Positions 1 through 7,469 of a DNA stretch of 64,000 nt are shown piece after piece. The translations under genes were made by a program, and so were the position numbers. The stretch's first letter is position 1; each line of letters starts with the position of its first letter. The stretch is from an archaeon (GTDB lineage: Archaea > Thermoproteota > Thermoprotei_A > Marsarchaeales > Marsarchaeaceae). The notes beneath the pieces are model-generated. The model was not told the origin of the DNA. It saw nothing but the letters and a program-made list of their open reading frames with translations, and searched no databases. The DNA lies in assembly GCA_021817005.1 (NCBI GenBank), contig JAKAWJ010000002.1:62001-126000 (forward strand), given 5' to 3'.

Positions 1-472
1 TACAACCCACATATAAGACAGCAACGAAAACAGCACTCACTAACCAAAGCGTCGTTTCCTTCGCCACCATTCATAAAGAGAGCTATATCGACCCAGGAGA
101 AACAAATTTGACATAAACCAGGCAAACAGTGCTGTAATGCAATTCACCAAAGTAAGTCTCGAATAGTCTCATAAGCGCCTTGGGTTACTTGCTCAGAAAC
201 AAAGGAATTGGACAGCAATGTTTTACCCCCATGGAAAGACTCAAGCCAATCAACTGAGCGGCTCCGACGCTATCTCTTAGTTGGAAACAAGTTTCCAAGG
301 CGAGTCATTTCAACCCGCATCTTCGCGAGATACTGATGAATAATCGGTCTAAACCCACGATTGTGGTCAAATGTTCTCTTACTCGACGCCTAGGCTGTAA
401 CGTTTCTCTACGAAAGTCAGCGTGGCCTCGATCATTCGAGTGGTTTCGAAGTTTAACTCAAAAACGGCAACA
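1..472. other. intergenic stretch, no supported gene
   Basis: I find no convincing gene here. The minus strand near the left edge has a short hydrophobic reading beginning with GTG at about position 35 that runs off the window, but it is too short to call. A near-palindrome at 281-298 has 8-bp arms (TTGGAAAC / GTTTCCAA) around AA. The right end abuts tRNA-Ala. Confidence 0.5.
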
Positions 473-545
473 TGGACTGGGCGGGATTTGAACCCGCGAC
501 CTTCCGCGTGCAAGGCGGACGCTCTGCCAGCTGAGCTACCAGCCC
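473..545 (-). tRNA. tRNA-Ala (anticodon UGC)
   Basis: A full cloverleaf is visible on the minus strand. The acceptor GGGCTGG pairs with CCAGTCC and is followed by discriminator A. The anticodon loop is CTTGCAC, so the anticodon is TGC, and the T-loop is TTCAAAT. There is no encoded CCA and no intron. An A/T box on the minus strand around 570-577 (GGATAATG) sits about 28 nt upstream and could be its promoter. The sequence differs from the second tRNA-Ala at 49429-49501 at only three positions. Confidence 0.97.
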
Positions 546-723
546 GGTACAGTGGACGCTGCGTTCCATTGCATTATCCTTTTTGGTGGTGCGCCGCCTT
601 TGCAATGGGTCATCATGGCAGATGCTCAGACCGCCCGTCTCCGCCGCGCACTTGCACCAAGGAGCACCCTGTACCTGCAACACCAGCAATTTTGGATTGG
701 GTTCTATTGCCTTACGAGCCAAC

Positions 724-731
724 TAGATATA
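724..731 (+). promoter_or_regulatory. TATA box of the ThyX gene
   Basis: TAGATATA is centred 29 nt before the ATG at 757. This spacing fits a leaderless transcript starting at the ATG. The assignment is inferred from spacing only. Confidence 0.5.
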
Positions 732-756
732 GGGGTGCCCATCTGATACCATCTCA

Positions 757-2298
757 ATGTCAGAGGTGATTTTTGCTGACCCGTACTTTAGCGTAGCAGG
801 CGCTACGAGGGCGGTGGACGTTTCCAAGTTTGTACCAGTAGAGCTCGCTCAGCGGAAAAACTACCTTAACAATCTCGAACTCGGCCCAGAGCTCTTTGAC
901 GCTCTTTGTGCGGCCGGCACTCACACCCGAGAATCCATCTATTCTCTCCTCAGTAGCAAACTCCGGAAGTTTGCATCTTTGGCAGAATCGCAGGTATCAA
1001 ACGAAGAAGAATTTCGCACGAATCTGAATAACTATCTCAGAAACTACTCTGCAAAAGTGTTCTCAAATACGCTTGCACGTGGACATATTGACGTAGCGGA
1101 TATGGGCACCTTCCTAGTCACTGGGGTCAATGTTCCCAGGCTTGTCACTCTATTTCTCTGTTCACCGCATTACCTCACGCACGAACAACAGTCATTGCGA
1201 TATAGTGAGCCCAGTAATTTTCATTTACCCAAGCCCCTTAGGGGCACAAGAATCGAACCGATTATACGCCGTACCATAGGGAGTGCCTACGAATTATACA
1301 AAAAAATGGTGGAAGGGGGGATTCCCAAGGAGGACGCTAGGTCAGCACTCCCCCTAGCAGTTAATAGCAACATTACTACTTCTGGTGGAGGTAGAGAGTT
1401 CACCTACCTATCCATCGTCAGAAACAGTAAATTTCTGCAGCTTCCAGAGGTAGTCCATGACTCTGTAACGCAGATTATGGCATCGGTAACTCAGGTGGCT
1501 CCTGAGGTTTTTAGGGAGCGAGGTCCGAATTTCGATATCAGGAGGTACTATCCTGCTCCACAGATCTTCGTAAAGCATAACAGGTTCGTCGAAGAAGCTG
1601 TATCGCTGCACAAATCAGAAAAAGTGAGCCTGTTGGGATTTCAGGACGGAGGCCTGAAACTCACCAAGGATCAGATAGCCGAAGGCGTGAAAAGTGCAGA
1701 TCCTTCGTTCTTTACCAATCTCCTGCACGTAAGGATAACATTTCTCGTCAAATTTTCGCTTGAGGCGGCTCATCAAGCGGTAAGGCATAGAACCTGGAAC
1801 CATGATTTCGAATCGATATACCGGGCCGCAGAAAGGTTCGACTATATGGTCCCTCCTAAAATCGCCTCATCGGATTACGTTCAAGAGTATCATGATATAA
1901 TCGCCCAGCTGTATGATATTTACCGATTGGTGAAATCGGAGCATGGCGAGCAAGAAGCTGTGATTTTCTTGAGTAATGCGCATAATCTGTATGACGTCAT
2001 CGAAATTGATGGTTGGAATCTTGTAGGAAACCTGCCGCTACGCACGTGCGAGAAGGCACAATGGGAGATTAGGGGAATCGCCAAACTCATGGTGAGCAAA
2101 CTGGCGTGGGGAGAAAAGGAGATTGGTTTCACTGGATCAAAGACTCTGAGCTTCTATGGCCTGCCGCCTTGCCACACTTTCAACACTTGCTTTGAGGACA
2201 ACACGGTTGACCCGTGCCCTATATATGTTCATAAATGGGGAAGCGCTGGCATAACGGGATTACCGAAAGAACAAGTCGTGAACCAAAATACTACCTGA
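757..2298 (+). CDS. thyX: tandem (double-length) FAD-dependent thymidylate synthase ThyX
   Basis: ThyX makes dTMP from dUMP using FAD, NADPH and methylene-tetrahydrofolate. This 513-residue protein is about twice the usual ThyX length and reads as two ThyX-like halves. The N-half has SPHYLTHEQQSLRYS (136-150), which aligns with the family signature RHRxxSxNExSxRYS but has lost RHR while keeping S-x-RYS. It also has EDARSALPL (192-200). The C-half has RHRTWNHDFESIYR (343-356), which keeps RHR but not the RYS end, then DYMVPP and RTCEKAQWEIR. Each half therefore retains a different part of the substrate motif, so this is probably a fusion that makes an active pseudo-dimer. The ATG follows a TATA box at leaderless spacing. 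The 3' end overlaps the convergent redoxin gene by 39 bp. Assignment to the family is firm; activity is inferred. Confidence 0.85.
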   Translation: MSEVIFADPYFSVAGATRAVDVSKFVPVELAQRKNYLNNLELGPELFDALCAAGTHTRESIYSLLSSKLRKFASLAESQVSNEEEFRTNLNNYLRNYSAKVFSNTLARGHIDVADMGTFLVTGVNVPRLVTLFLCSPHYLTHEQQSLRYSEPSNFHLPKPLRGTRIEPIIRRTIGSAYELYKKMVEGGIPKEDARSALPLAVNSNITTSGGGREFTYLSIVRNSKFLQLPEVVHDSVTQIMASVTQVAPEVFRERGPNFDIRRYYPAPQIFVKHNRFVEEAVSLHKSEKVSLLGFQDGGLKLTKDQIAEGVKSADPSFFTNLLHVRITFLVKFSLEAAHQAVRHRTWNHDFESIYRAAERFDYMVPPKIASSDYVQEYHDIIAQLYDIYRLVKSEHGEQEAVIFLSNAHNLYDVIEIDGWNLVGNLPLRTCEKAQWEIRGIAKLMVSKLAWGEKEIGFTGSKTLSFYGLPPCHTFNTCFEDNTVDPCPIYVHKWGSAGITGLPKEQVVNQNTT

Positions 2299-3126
2299 CG
2301 TAGTAATGGATAGTTCGCGATTTCCCCATCCCCCACCGACCAAATTGTAGAGCGCCGGTCGAGTTACGTCCAGATAGGACGCTCCACTCGGCGCCTTAAG
2401 AATGTCTGCTCCGATTGCGTGGCTCCTGACAAATCCCCCATTCAGTAGGACGTCCACCCTTGCCTGCGAAAATAGAGGAGAAATAGCCGCGAAACAAGTG
2501 CGTGATTTGAATCTAACGATGAATGCGCTACCAGCGCGCAGAAGCAGGCCATCGCTTGTCAAGTCGAATTCGCCTTCGATTGATAGCTTCCTCAACGAGT
2601 CCTCGCTTGCCCCAAAGTGGATGTCTGGCGAAACCGCGAATCCCCCCCTCGCGTGCGACTCAACGATGTCCCGAAAGTAACTCACAAAGCCATCGAAGCT
2701 TGGCAACGTTTCTGTCTTCTTCAATCTTATCGAGTCTCGTAACAGAACCTCCAGATTATACTCGCTGAACCGACCGGGGTAAGATGCAATCACTTCTTCT
2801 GAACAGATAATCTGCGTAGTAGGGAGACGAGCCAAGTCTTGGCGCGCCGCTAATCTCCCGTGTATATCCATCAGCACGGGATAGACAATGTTATGTCTAG
2901 AAATATACTCCGAATTGACGCCCAGATCTTTCTCGCACTCATAGAGAGGCGTTACAACCCCAACCACATTGACTCCGAGGCCCTGATACCTTGAGCTAAG
3001 ATCATTCAAGAAGCTTTGAATCTGAAGTGAATCGCAGCAAAGTGGCCTCCAGAATGTTAAAATAATCAGGTCGCTGGACTCGATTGCTAGCCTGCTCGGT
3101 GTAATCCACTCCAATCCCTCAAACAA
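2260..3126 (-). CDS. thioredoxin-fold redox protein with DipZ-like C-terminal domain
   Basis: Residues 1 to about 130 read as a thioredoxin/AhpC-type fold. They carry TFWRPLCCDSL (C30, C31), a strand like VVGVVTPLYE, and LPTTQIICSEE at the cis-proline region. About residues 175-288 resemble the C-terminal domain of DipZ/Rv2874-type proteins: a beta-rich stretch with VRFKSRTCFA, VDVLLNGG, GADILKAP, RPALYNLV and a terminal LFFR. There is no signal peptide and no CcdA-type membrane part, so it looks cytoplasmic. A CC pair in place of CxxC is unusual. Its 3' end overlaps the convergent thyX by 39 bp. The substrate is unknown; a thiol peroxidase or disulfide reductase role is a guess. Confidence 0.65.
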   Translation of the reverse strand: MFEGLEWITPSRLAIESSDLIILTFWRPLCCDSLQIQSFLNDLSSRYQGLGVNVVGVVTPLYECEKDLGVNSEYISRHNIVYPVLMDIHGRLAARQDLARLPTTQIICSEEVIASYPGRFSEYNLEVLLRDSIRLKKTETLPSFDGFVSYFRDIVESHARGGFAVSPDIHFGASEDSLRKLSIEGEFDLTSDGLLLRAGSAFIVRFKSRTCFAAISPLFSQARVDVLLNGGFVRSHAIGADILKAPSGASYLDVTRPALYNLVGGGWGNRELSITTSGSILVHDLFFR

Positions 3127-3157
3127 GCCGTTCCACCGTTTTCAATAACTGCACTTA

Positions 3158-3230
3158 TAGCCCCGGCCGGATTCGAACCGGCGTCGGAGGATCCAAAGTC
3201 CCCTATCCTTGGCCACTAGACGACGGGGCT
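3158..3230 (-). tRNA. tRNA-Gln (anticodon UUG)
   Basis: The minus strand folds as a tRNA with acceptor AGCCCCG/CGGGGCT and discriminator A. The anticodon stem GGGGA/TCCTC encloses loop CTTTGGA, giving anticodon TTG. The T-arm GCCGGTTCGAATCCGGC is canonical. There is no intron and no encoded CCA. A minus-strand TATA-like CTATAATT at about 3257-3268 is at typical tRNA promoter spacing. Confidence 0.96.
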
Positions 3231-3280
3231 TTAACCAAGCTCTTCTGAAGTCGGACAATTATAGCTGTTATGTGCCAAGA

Positions 3281-4840
3281 TTAAGAAAGATCAGCCAAAA
3301 TGGATCGAAAGTTCTGAATGGCCCGATTATAGATCCGCTGGTACTTCGAATTTATCTCTGCATAAACACTCTGCCTTATTTTCTTTTGTAGTAACTGCGT
3401 ATGCAGGTCAGCGATATCACTCAACGTAGTTCTCGCATCTTTAAAGCTAGACACCAGCCTATCCGCCGATTCTCGCTCAATCAAGTTTCTGTTCGAGAGC
3501 TCTCCCAACTCTCTTACCAGCTTCCTCTCCAAGTCGAGAGTCGTTGCAAGAGCGCTAGTGACAGCTCCTATCCGAACTGAACCTTGAGTATACTTTCGAA
3601 CGGTCTCTGCCGTGGCTTCTATTGTGGACAGAGCGGACTCTAGTAAGCTAAGCACGGCGGACCCGGGGGCTACTTTGACCTCTCGCTTCTCGCCCAACGT
3701 GGTGTATCCGAATGCCCCGACAAGAAAGACTGCCCCGATTATCAGCACAACGTCGCTTGCCCCGTTCATAAGGGCTACAGAGGACACCGGCGACACCACT
3801 GTATCAAGGACCGGGCTCGTGGGAAGTACACCATTAAAGTGCGCAGTATACCCCTGAGAGAACGGAATCCAAGCATTATTGTGAGGCATGACCCCTGCAA
3901 GATTCACGTTAAGTGTTTTGACATACATGCCATAAATTCCAATGTCTCCTAACGTAGTCGACAAGGCTGGTACGGAGTAACTTATGTGGAGTCCAAGAGC
4001 TACGCCGGAGCTAAGAGAATACAATGTCTGCACGTAAAGAACAGTATAATTCTGAAAAACCTTTGAGCTCAGAGAGGAGGACACATTATTCTGGAAAAAG
4101 TTGCTTATAGTTATGCTGTCCGCAATGACGTTACTTGGCAGAAGCATTGAAAAGTTTGTGGAACTTGATGAGGCGCCCACCATAATAACTGCATCAGAGA
4201 TTCTATAATCCGAACCGACATGAACTATTTCTCGAGAAAGCGATGATATAAAAGCTTGAGATTTTATACCGGAATTTGCCGAAGCCGTTCTATAGGTACC
4301 TGGGGGTGTCGTTCCATTGAAGTGAACTGTCACCCCTTCAGTAAGGTTCAATGTAGCTGTCCCGTTCGGCATTGACACTTGGCCGAGCCACCCGGGCATA
4401 CCCACAGAAAAGGTGCCGGAGTCGTTCACACTGGCCACAGAATAGCCAGGTTGAATCGGGAATACGGCCTTTCCAGAAGACACGAAACCAGTGTATACAT
4501 ATGTCAGATTAAATACCGAGCCCGCACTAAACGTGGATTTGAATACCACTAGCTCCTCAAGAGGCGAGCTGGCATACTGATACGAGTAACTAACGTCTGG
4601 CCCCGAGATATTCAGTAAAACAGTTCCAGTCGGGAAAAAGGCAGTAATGCTGTTGACAGAGCCGTTCATGACATGAATGGTATCAGTTGCGATAGCGTAG
4701 TTAGGGAACAGGGTGGTATAGCGGCTGATAGAGAGCAGAGGAGTTGTTTCAGGTTTTGCCGCAGCAGCCACTGGATACACAAGTCCAACTGAGAAAGCCA
4801 CCAAGAGAACTACCAAGAGCAAAGTGTATGTCTTATTCAT
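3281..4840 (-). CDS. secreted, C-terminally anchored surface protein
   Basis: No family recognised. The ATG at 4840 is preferred over an upstream one at 4915. It begins a clear signal peptide (MNKTYTLLLVVLLVAFSVGL, then AAAA), and a minus-strand TATA-like CTTATATG lies about 33 nt upstream. The mature part (about 370 residues) is rich in Ser, Thr, Val, Asn and Gly with many N-x-S/T sequons, typical of an extracellular beta-sandwich protein. A single membrane segment (VVLIIGAVFLVGAFGY) follows. The charged helical tail of about 150 residues (ALSTIEATAETVRKY, LERKLVRELGEL) probably lies in the cytoplasm. That topology could link a surface glycoprotein to an internal partner. The gene stands alone between tRNA-Gln and the Trm112-like gene. 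Confidence 0.7.
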   Translation of the reverse strand: MNKTYTLLLVVLLVAFSVGLVYPVAAAAKPETTPLLSISRYTTLFPNYAIATDTIHVMNGSVNSITAFFPTGTVLLNISGPDVSYSYQYASSPLEELVVFKSTFSAGSVFNLTYVYTGFVSSGKAVFPIQPGYSVASVNDSGTFSVGMPGWLGQVSMPNGTATLNLTEGVTVHFNGTTPPGTYRTASANSGIKSQAFISSLSREIVHVGSDYRISDAVIMVGASSSSTNFSMLLPSNVIADSITISNFFQNNVSSSLSSKVFQNYTVLYVQTLYSLSSGVALGLHISYSVPALSTTLGDIGIYGMYVKTLNVNLAGVMPHNNAWIPFSQGYTAHFNGVLPTSPVLDTVVSPVSSVALMNGASDVVLIIGAVFLVGAFGYTTLGEKREVKVAPGSAVLSLLESALSTIEATAETVRKYTQGSVRIGAVTSALATTLDLERKLVRELGELSNRNLIERESADRLVSSFKDARTTLSDIADLHTQLLQKKIRQSVYAEINSKYQRIYNRAIQNFRSILADLS

Positions 4841-4927
4841 GGGGCAGGCTGGCCTTCTGCTTCTTTGGCTGACATATAAGTCATTGTCGGAACAGGTCCA
4901 CATTTGGAAAGACACAACTTATACCAC

Positions 4928-5209
4928 CTACATCCGCTGAAATATGGGCGGTCGTTCCTGAAGGCTCATTTTATCGAATTTCGACTGATTTTCTCTGATA
5001 AACAAAGCGTCCTCGCTTCCCCTCAATTCATCCGTAAGCATGTGTGGAATCGAATTGATGATGGGATACCACCGGTGACAAGATTCGCATAAAATGGCGC
5101 CGGTCTTAACTTCGTCCCCTTCGGTCTCAAGTATCGCCAAGGCAAGTTTTATTCCGCCACACACCGGACATTGTAACGCCTCCATCAAATCTCGTCTCAA
5201 GTAAACCAC
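4928..5209 (-). CDS. Trm112-like zinc-binding protein
   Basis: A 93-residue protein with the Trm112 layout: LRRDLMEALQCPVCGG at the N-terminus, a second knuckle ILCESCHRWYPI, and the SIPHMLTDELR tail motif. In eukaryotes and some archaea Trm112 is a small partner that activates SAM-dependent methyltransferases for tRNA, rRNA and release factor. It starts 5 nt after the stop of the SIS-like gene, so the two are probably co-transcribed. A HemK-like methyltransferase (33279-33914) encoded elsewhere in this window is a plausible client, but that pairing is inference. Confidence 0.7.
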   Translation of the reverse strand: MVYLRRDLMEALQCPVCGGIKLALAILETEGDEVKTGAILCESCHRWYPIINSIPHMLTDELRGSEDALFIRENQSKFDKMSLQERPPIFQRM

Positions 5210-5214
5210 CCTCT

Positions 5215-6138
5215 TTATTTTATTCGCGGCATTTTGGACCCCGTCGCGTTGGCCAGTCCTGTGGGCCCCGGACGATCGGTAATCTTCTTTCTGGCTTTCG
5301 CGAAAGCGTATGCGTAGACCGATATAAGTGAAAAGGAGAGAGGGTCAATCCCGAAATGCACCGCTCTTAACACATGGTTGGAGACGGAATTGAACCTTGC
5401 TCTGGCTATTAATTCTGAGTCTATGTCAAAACCCCATACCTCCACCGGTTCACCTACTCGCCTCGTAAACAAAGAATCGATGCTATCTACTGTTACCTCG
5501 TGATTTACGATATTTGTTACTCTAGCAGCCGTAAGTAGCGCACTTTGCGCTCCGATGAGGGTTGCAGCCACTGGCTGGGAAAAACTGAGGGCCCTCGCAA
5601 TATAGTCCTTCAATTGCCGCTCCTCAATAGCCAAATTATCCAGAACTCGCGCAAATCTTTGATTTTTTGATTTAGCATAAATGACGTCAGTGAAACCGTA
5701 TGAAAATATTTTGAGAGCGCGTACTGGAAGTAGAATGTCTGACTTCAAACCAATTCCAATGACATCCTCATTATCATCGCCGCAAGGAGAGAGCGCCAAG
5801 GTTCGGTGTTCCATAATACGAAGAGCAGAGGCTAACTGCACTGCAGTTTGGGAGTTCGGGTCGTCGCAGAAGTAAATGTAAAACGAGTGTGTAGACGAAT
5901 ACGGCACACTGTAATACTGGGCTGTGTGGGAGTCTAGAAGCGAAGTAGAGTAGCCAGCCGCCAACAGCGCCCATTGCGCTGCTTCTGCATAAGCACGAGA
6001 CTGCAAATCATACACCAAAACAACATGATGACTTTCGTCTAAGCACTTGAGGGCCTCGACCAGTTTGGTTGACGGTGCTGTCTGGCAGAAGCATGTCGCG
6101 GCCTCATCAAGCGCGGCCTCCAGCGCGTCCTCCAACAT
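5215..6138 (-). CDS. hypothetical protein, possible SIS (sugar isomerase-like) fold
   Basis: Not confidently recognised. It is an alpha/beta protein of about 307 residues. Segments such as HHVVLVYDLQSRAYAEAAQWAL and the following strand-helix alternation recall the two-subdomain SIS fold of phosphosugar isomerases and sugar-phosphate-binding regulators. I see no catalytic signature. The ATG at 6138 (MLEDALEAAL) is preferred to a GTG at 6165 because a TATA box at 6163-6170 lies 29 nt upstream of the ATG and would overlap the GTG. The box appears shared with the divergent DUF354 gene. Downstream is the Trm112-like gene, 5 nt away. Confidence 0.5.
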   Translation of the reverse strand: MLEDALEAALDEAATCFCQTAPSTKLVEALKCLDESHHVVLVYDLQSRAYAEAAQWALLAAGYSTSLLDSHTAQYYSVPYSSTHSFYIYFCDDPNSQTAVQLASALRIMEHRTLALSPCGDDNEDVIGIGLKSDILLPVRALKIFSYGFTDVIYAKSKNQRFARVLDNLAIEERQLKDYIARALSFSQPVAATLIGAQSALLTAARVTNIVNHEVTVDSIDSLFTRRVGEPVEVWGFDIDSELIARARFNSVSNHVLRAVHFGIDPLSFSLISVYAYAFAKARKKITDRPGPTGLANATGSKMPRIK

Positions 6139-6162
6139 TATTTGTGGGGTTTTCGTTTCTAA

Positions 6163-6172
6163 CACTTATAGG
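6163..6172. promoter_or_regulatory. shared bidirectional TATA box
   Basis: The element CACTTATAGG reads as a TATA box on both strands (TTATAG and TATAAG). It is centred about 28 nt before the plus-strand ATG at 6195 and about 29 nt before the minus-strand ATG at 6138. One box therefore appears to place two leaderless starts symmetrically. Confidence 0.5.
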
Positions 6173-6194
6173 CTTGACTTACTCCATGTATTTG

Positions 6195-7232
6195 ATGCGA
6201 ACCCTCTGGTTCGATGCTCTTACGCCGAAACAGCTACGCATAGCAAAATATGTCAGAGAGTTGGCAACCAAGCGTGGCTATTCGTTTCTTCTTACGAGCC
6301 GAAAATATGATGAATTATCCGGTATGGCGGAGCTTTTGGGATTAAAACCGGAATTCATAGGCGAGCATGGTGGCTCGGATAGCGCAGCCAAGCTGAAAGC
6401 AAGTGTAAATCGGCTATCTAGCCTGTTGCGCAGGCTTGCAGATGAGGAATTGGGTTGTATTGTGTGTCACGGTTCACCGGAAGCTACTAGAATTGGATTT
6501 GGCAAGGGGGCTTTTACGATAAATATCAACGACTCACCTCACGCCGAAGCAGTAGCTAGGCTTACCATTCCCCTCACTACCAAGCTTATTTCAAGTAGCT
6601 ACATTCCAGCAAGAGCGTGGAAAGCGTATGGCCTGAGGACGGACGGACTCATACAATATCGCGGGTTTGAGGTCGTTTCTTGGCTAAAGCGTGAAAGGGA
6701 GAGCCAAGTTAGTTTACCAGAAAAACTCAGGAGGCCAATAGTTGCGTTTAGGCCGGAAGAGATTAAGGCGGCTTACCTCCATGTGGGGACGAAGGATTCC
6801 TACTTATCAAGTGCTCTGCGGGAGGCGCAGGAGGAGCTTGGTTTCAGTCTAGTCGTTCTTCCAAGATACAAAAGCCAGCGAAGAGCCTTGCGCGAGTCCC
6901 TCCCCGATAGTTATGTTTTGGATAGGCAGATTGACGGACTGGCGCTGATCGATAACTGTGATGTCTTCATAGGCGCTGGAGGGACAATGACTTGGGAGGC
7001 TGCACTCTCCGGGAAGCCAACTCTGTCAGCATTCCCGATGCGAACCTATGTGGGCGCGGCCCTTGGAAAAGTCGGATTAATCACACACACCACCTCGAAG
7101 GAGCTGAAACGTAGACTCAAACATGTCCTCACGGAATCCACTCCTTCAAAGAACAAAAGGCAGCAACGTGCCGCAAGCTTCCTTGGCTCTCTGGAGGATC
7201 CACTCGAAGTATTAGGAAGAACTATTCCTTGA
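6195..7232 (+). CDS. DUF354 family protein (glycosyltransferase-like fold)
   Basis: The protein of about 345 residues begins MRTLWFDALTPKQLRIAKYV, the usual DUF354 start, and has the C-terminal half typical of GT-B folds: DSYVLDRQIDGLALIDNCDV, then GAGGTMTWEAALSGKPTLS. The family is common in archaea, often near surface-polysaccharide genes, and its reaction is not established. The upstream reading (positions 6069-6194) is rejected because it crosses the divergent promoter. ATG at 6195 sits at leaderless distance from the TATA box; ATG at 6186 is an alternative. The 3' end overlaps the convergent small membrane gene by 21 bp. Confidence 0.75.
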   Translation: MRTLWFDALTPKQLRIAKYVRELATKRGYSFLLTSRKYDELSGMAELLGLKPEFIGEHGGSDSAAKLKASVNRLSSLLRRLADEELGCIVCHGSPEATRIGFGKGAFTININDSPHAEAVARLTIPLTTKLISSSYIPARAWKAYGLRTDGLIQYRGFEVVSWLKRERESQVSLPEKLRRPIVAFRPEEIKAAYLHVGTKDSYLSSALREAQEELGFSLVVLPRYKSQRRALRESLPDSYVLDRQIDGLALIDNCDVFIGAGGTMTWEAALSGKPTLSAFPMRTYVGAALGKVGLITHTTSKELKRRLKHVLTESTPSKNKRQQRAASFLGSLEDPLEVLGRTIP

Positions 7233-7463
7233 TTTCAACGCCGACTTCCGAATACGTACTGTCACTCGGAGCCATCCGTAAAGAAGGATTGCAAGCAAAC
7301 TCAGAAACGTTAGTCCCTTTAATGCGTCCAGTAAGACGGCTTGCCCACGAACGGGTGGGCTATCGAGCTTGACTAGAAATGAGCCTGAAAAATAGAATAA
7401 AGCCAGAAGCAACAACCAGAAGATAACCATTGTAGCTACTAACGCAACAACGGGTTCCCTCAA
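7212..7463 (-). CDS. small two-helix membrane protein
   Basis: Unrecognised 83-residue protein. It has two hydrophobic helices (about 6-31, VVALVATMVIFWLLLLALFYF, and about 48-67, LKGLTFLSLLAILLYGWLRV) and a basic C-terminal tail. It begins 6 nt after the stop of the sugar-phosphate transferase gene, so the two are likely one transcript and it may be an accessory subunit of that enzyme. The role is inferred only from position. Confidence 0.6.
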   Translation of the reverse strand: MREPVVALVATMVIFWLLLLALFYFSGSFLVKLDSPPVRGQAVLLDALKGLTFLSLLAILLYGWLRVTVRIRKSALKSRNSSS

Positions 7464-7469
7464 TCAGAC

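Noticed and set aside
281-298. Inverted repeat TTGGAAAC-AA-GTTTCCAA as an operator or attachment site
   Set aside because: It is a single short repeat with no nearby regulated gene, integrase or second copy seen.
422-769. A 115-codon plus-strand reading
   Set aside because: It runs through the complement of tRNA-Ala and has the TGRDLNPRPSACKADALPAE pattern typical of reading a tRNA; no family signature.
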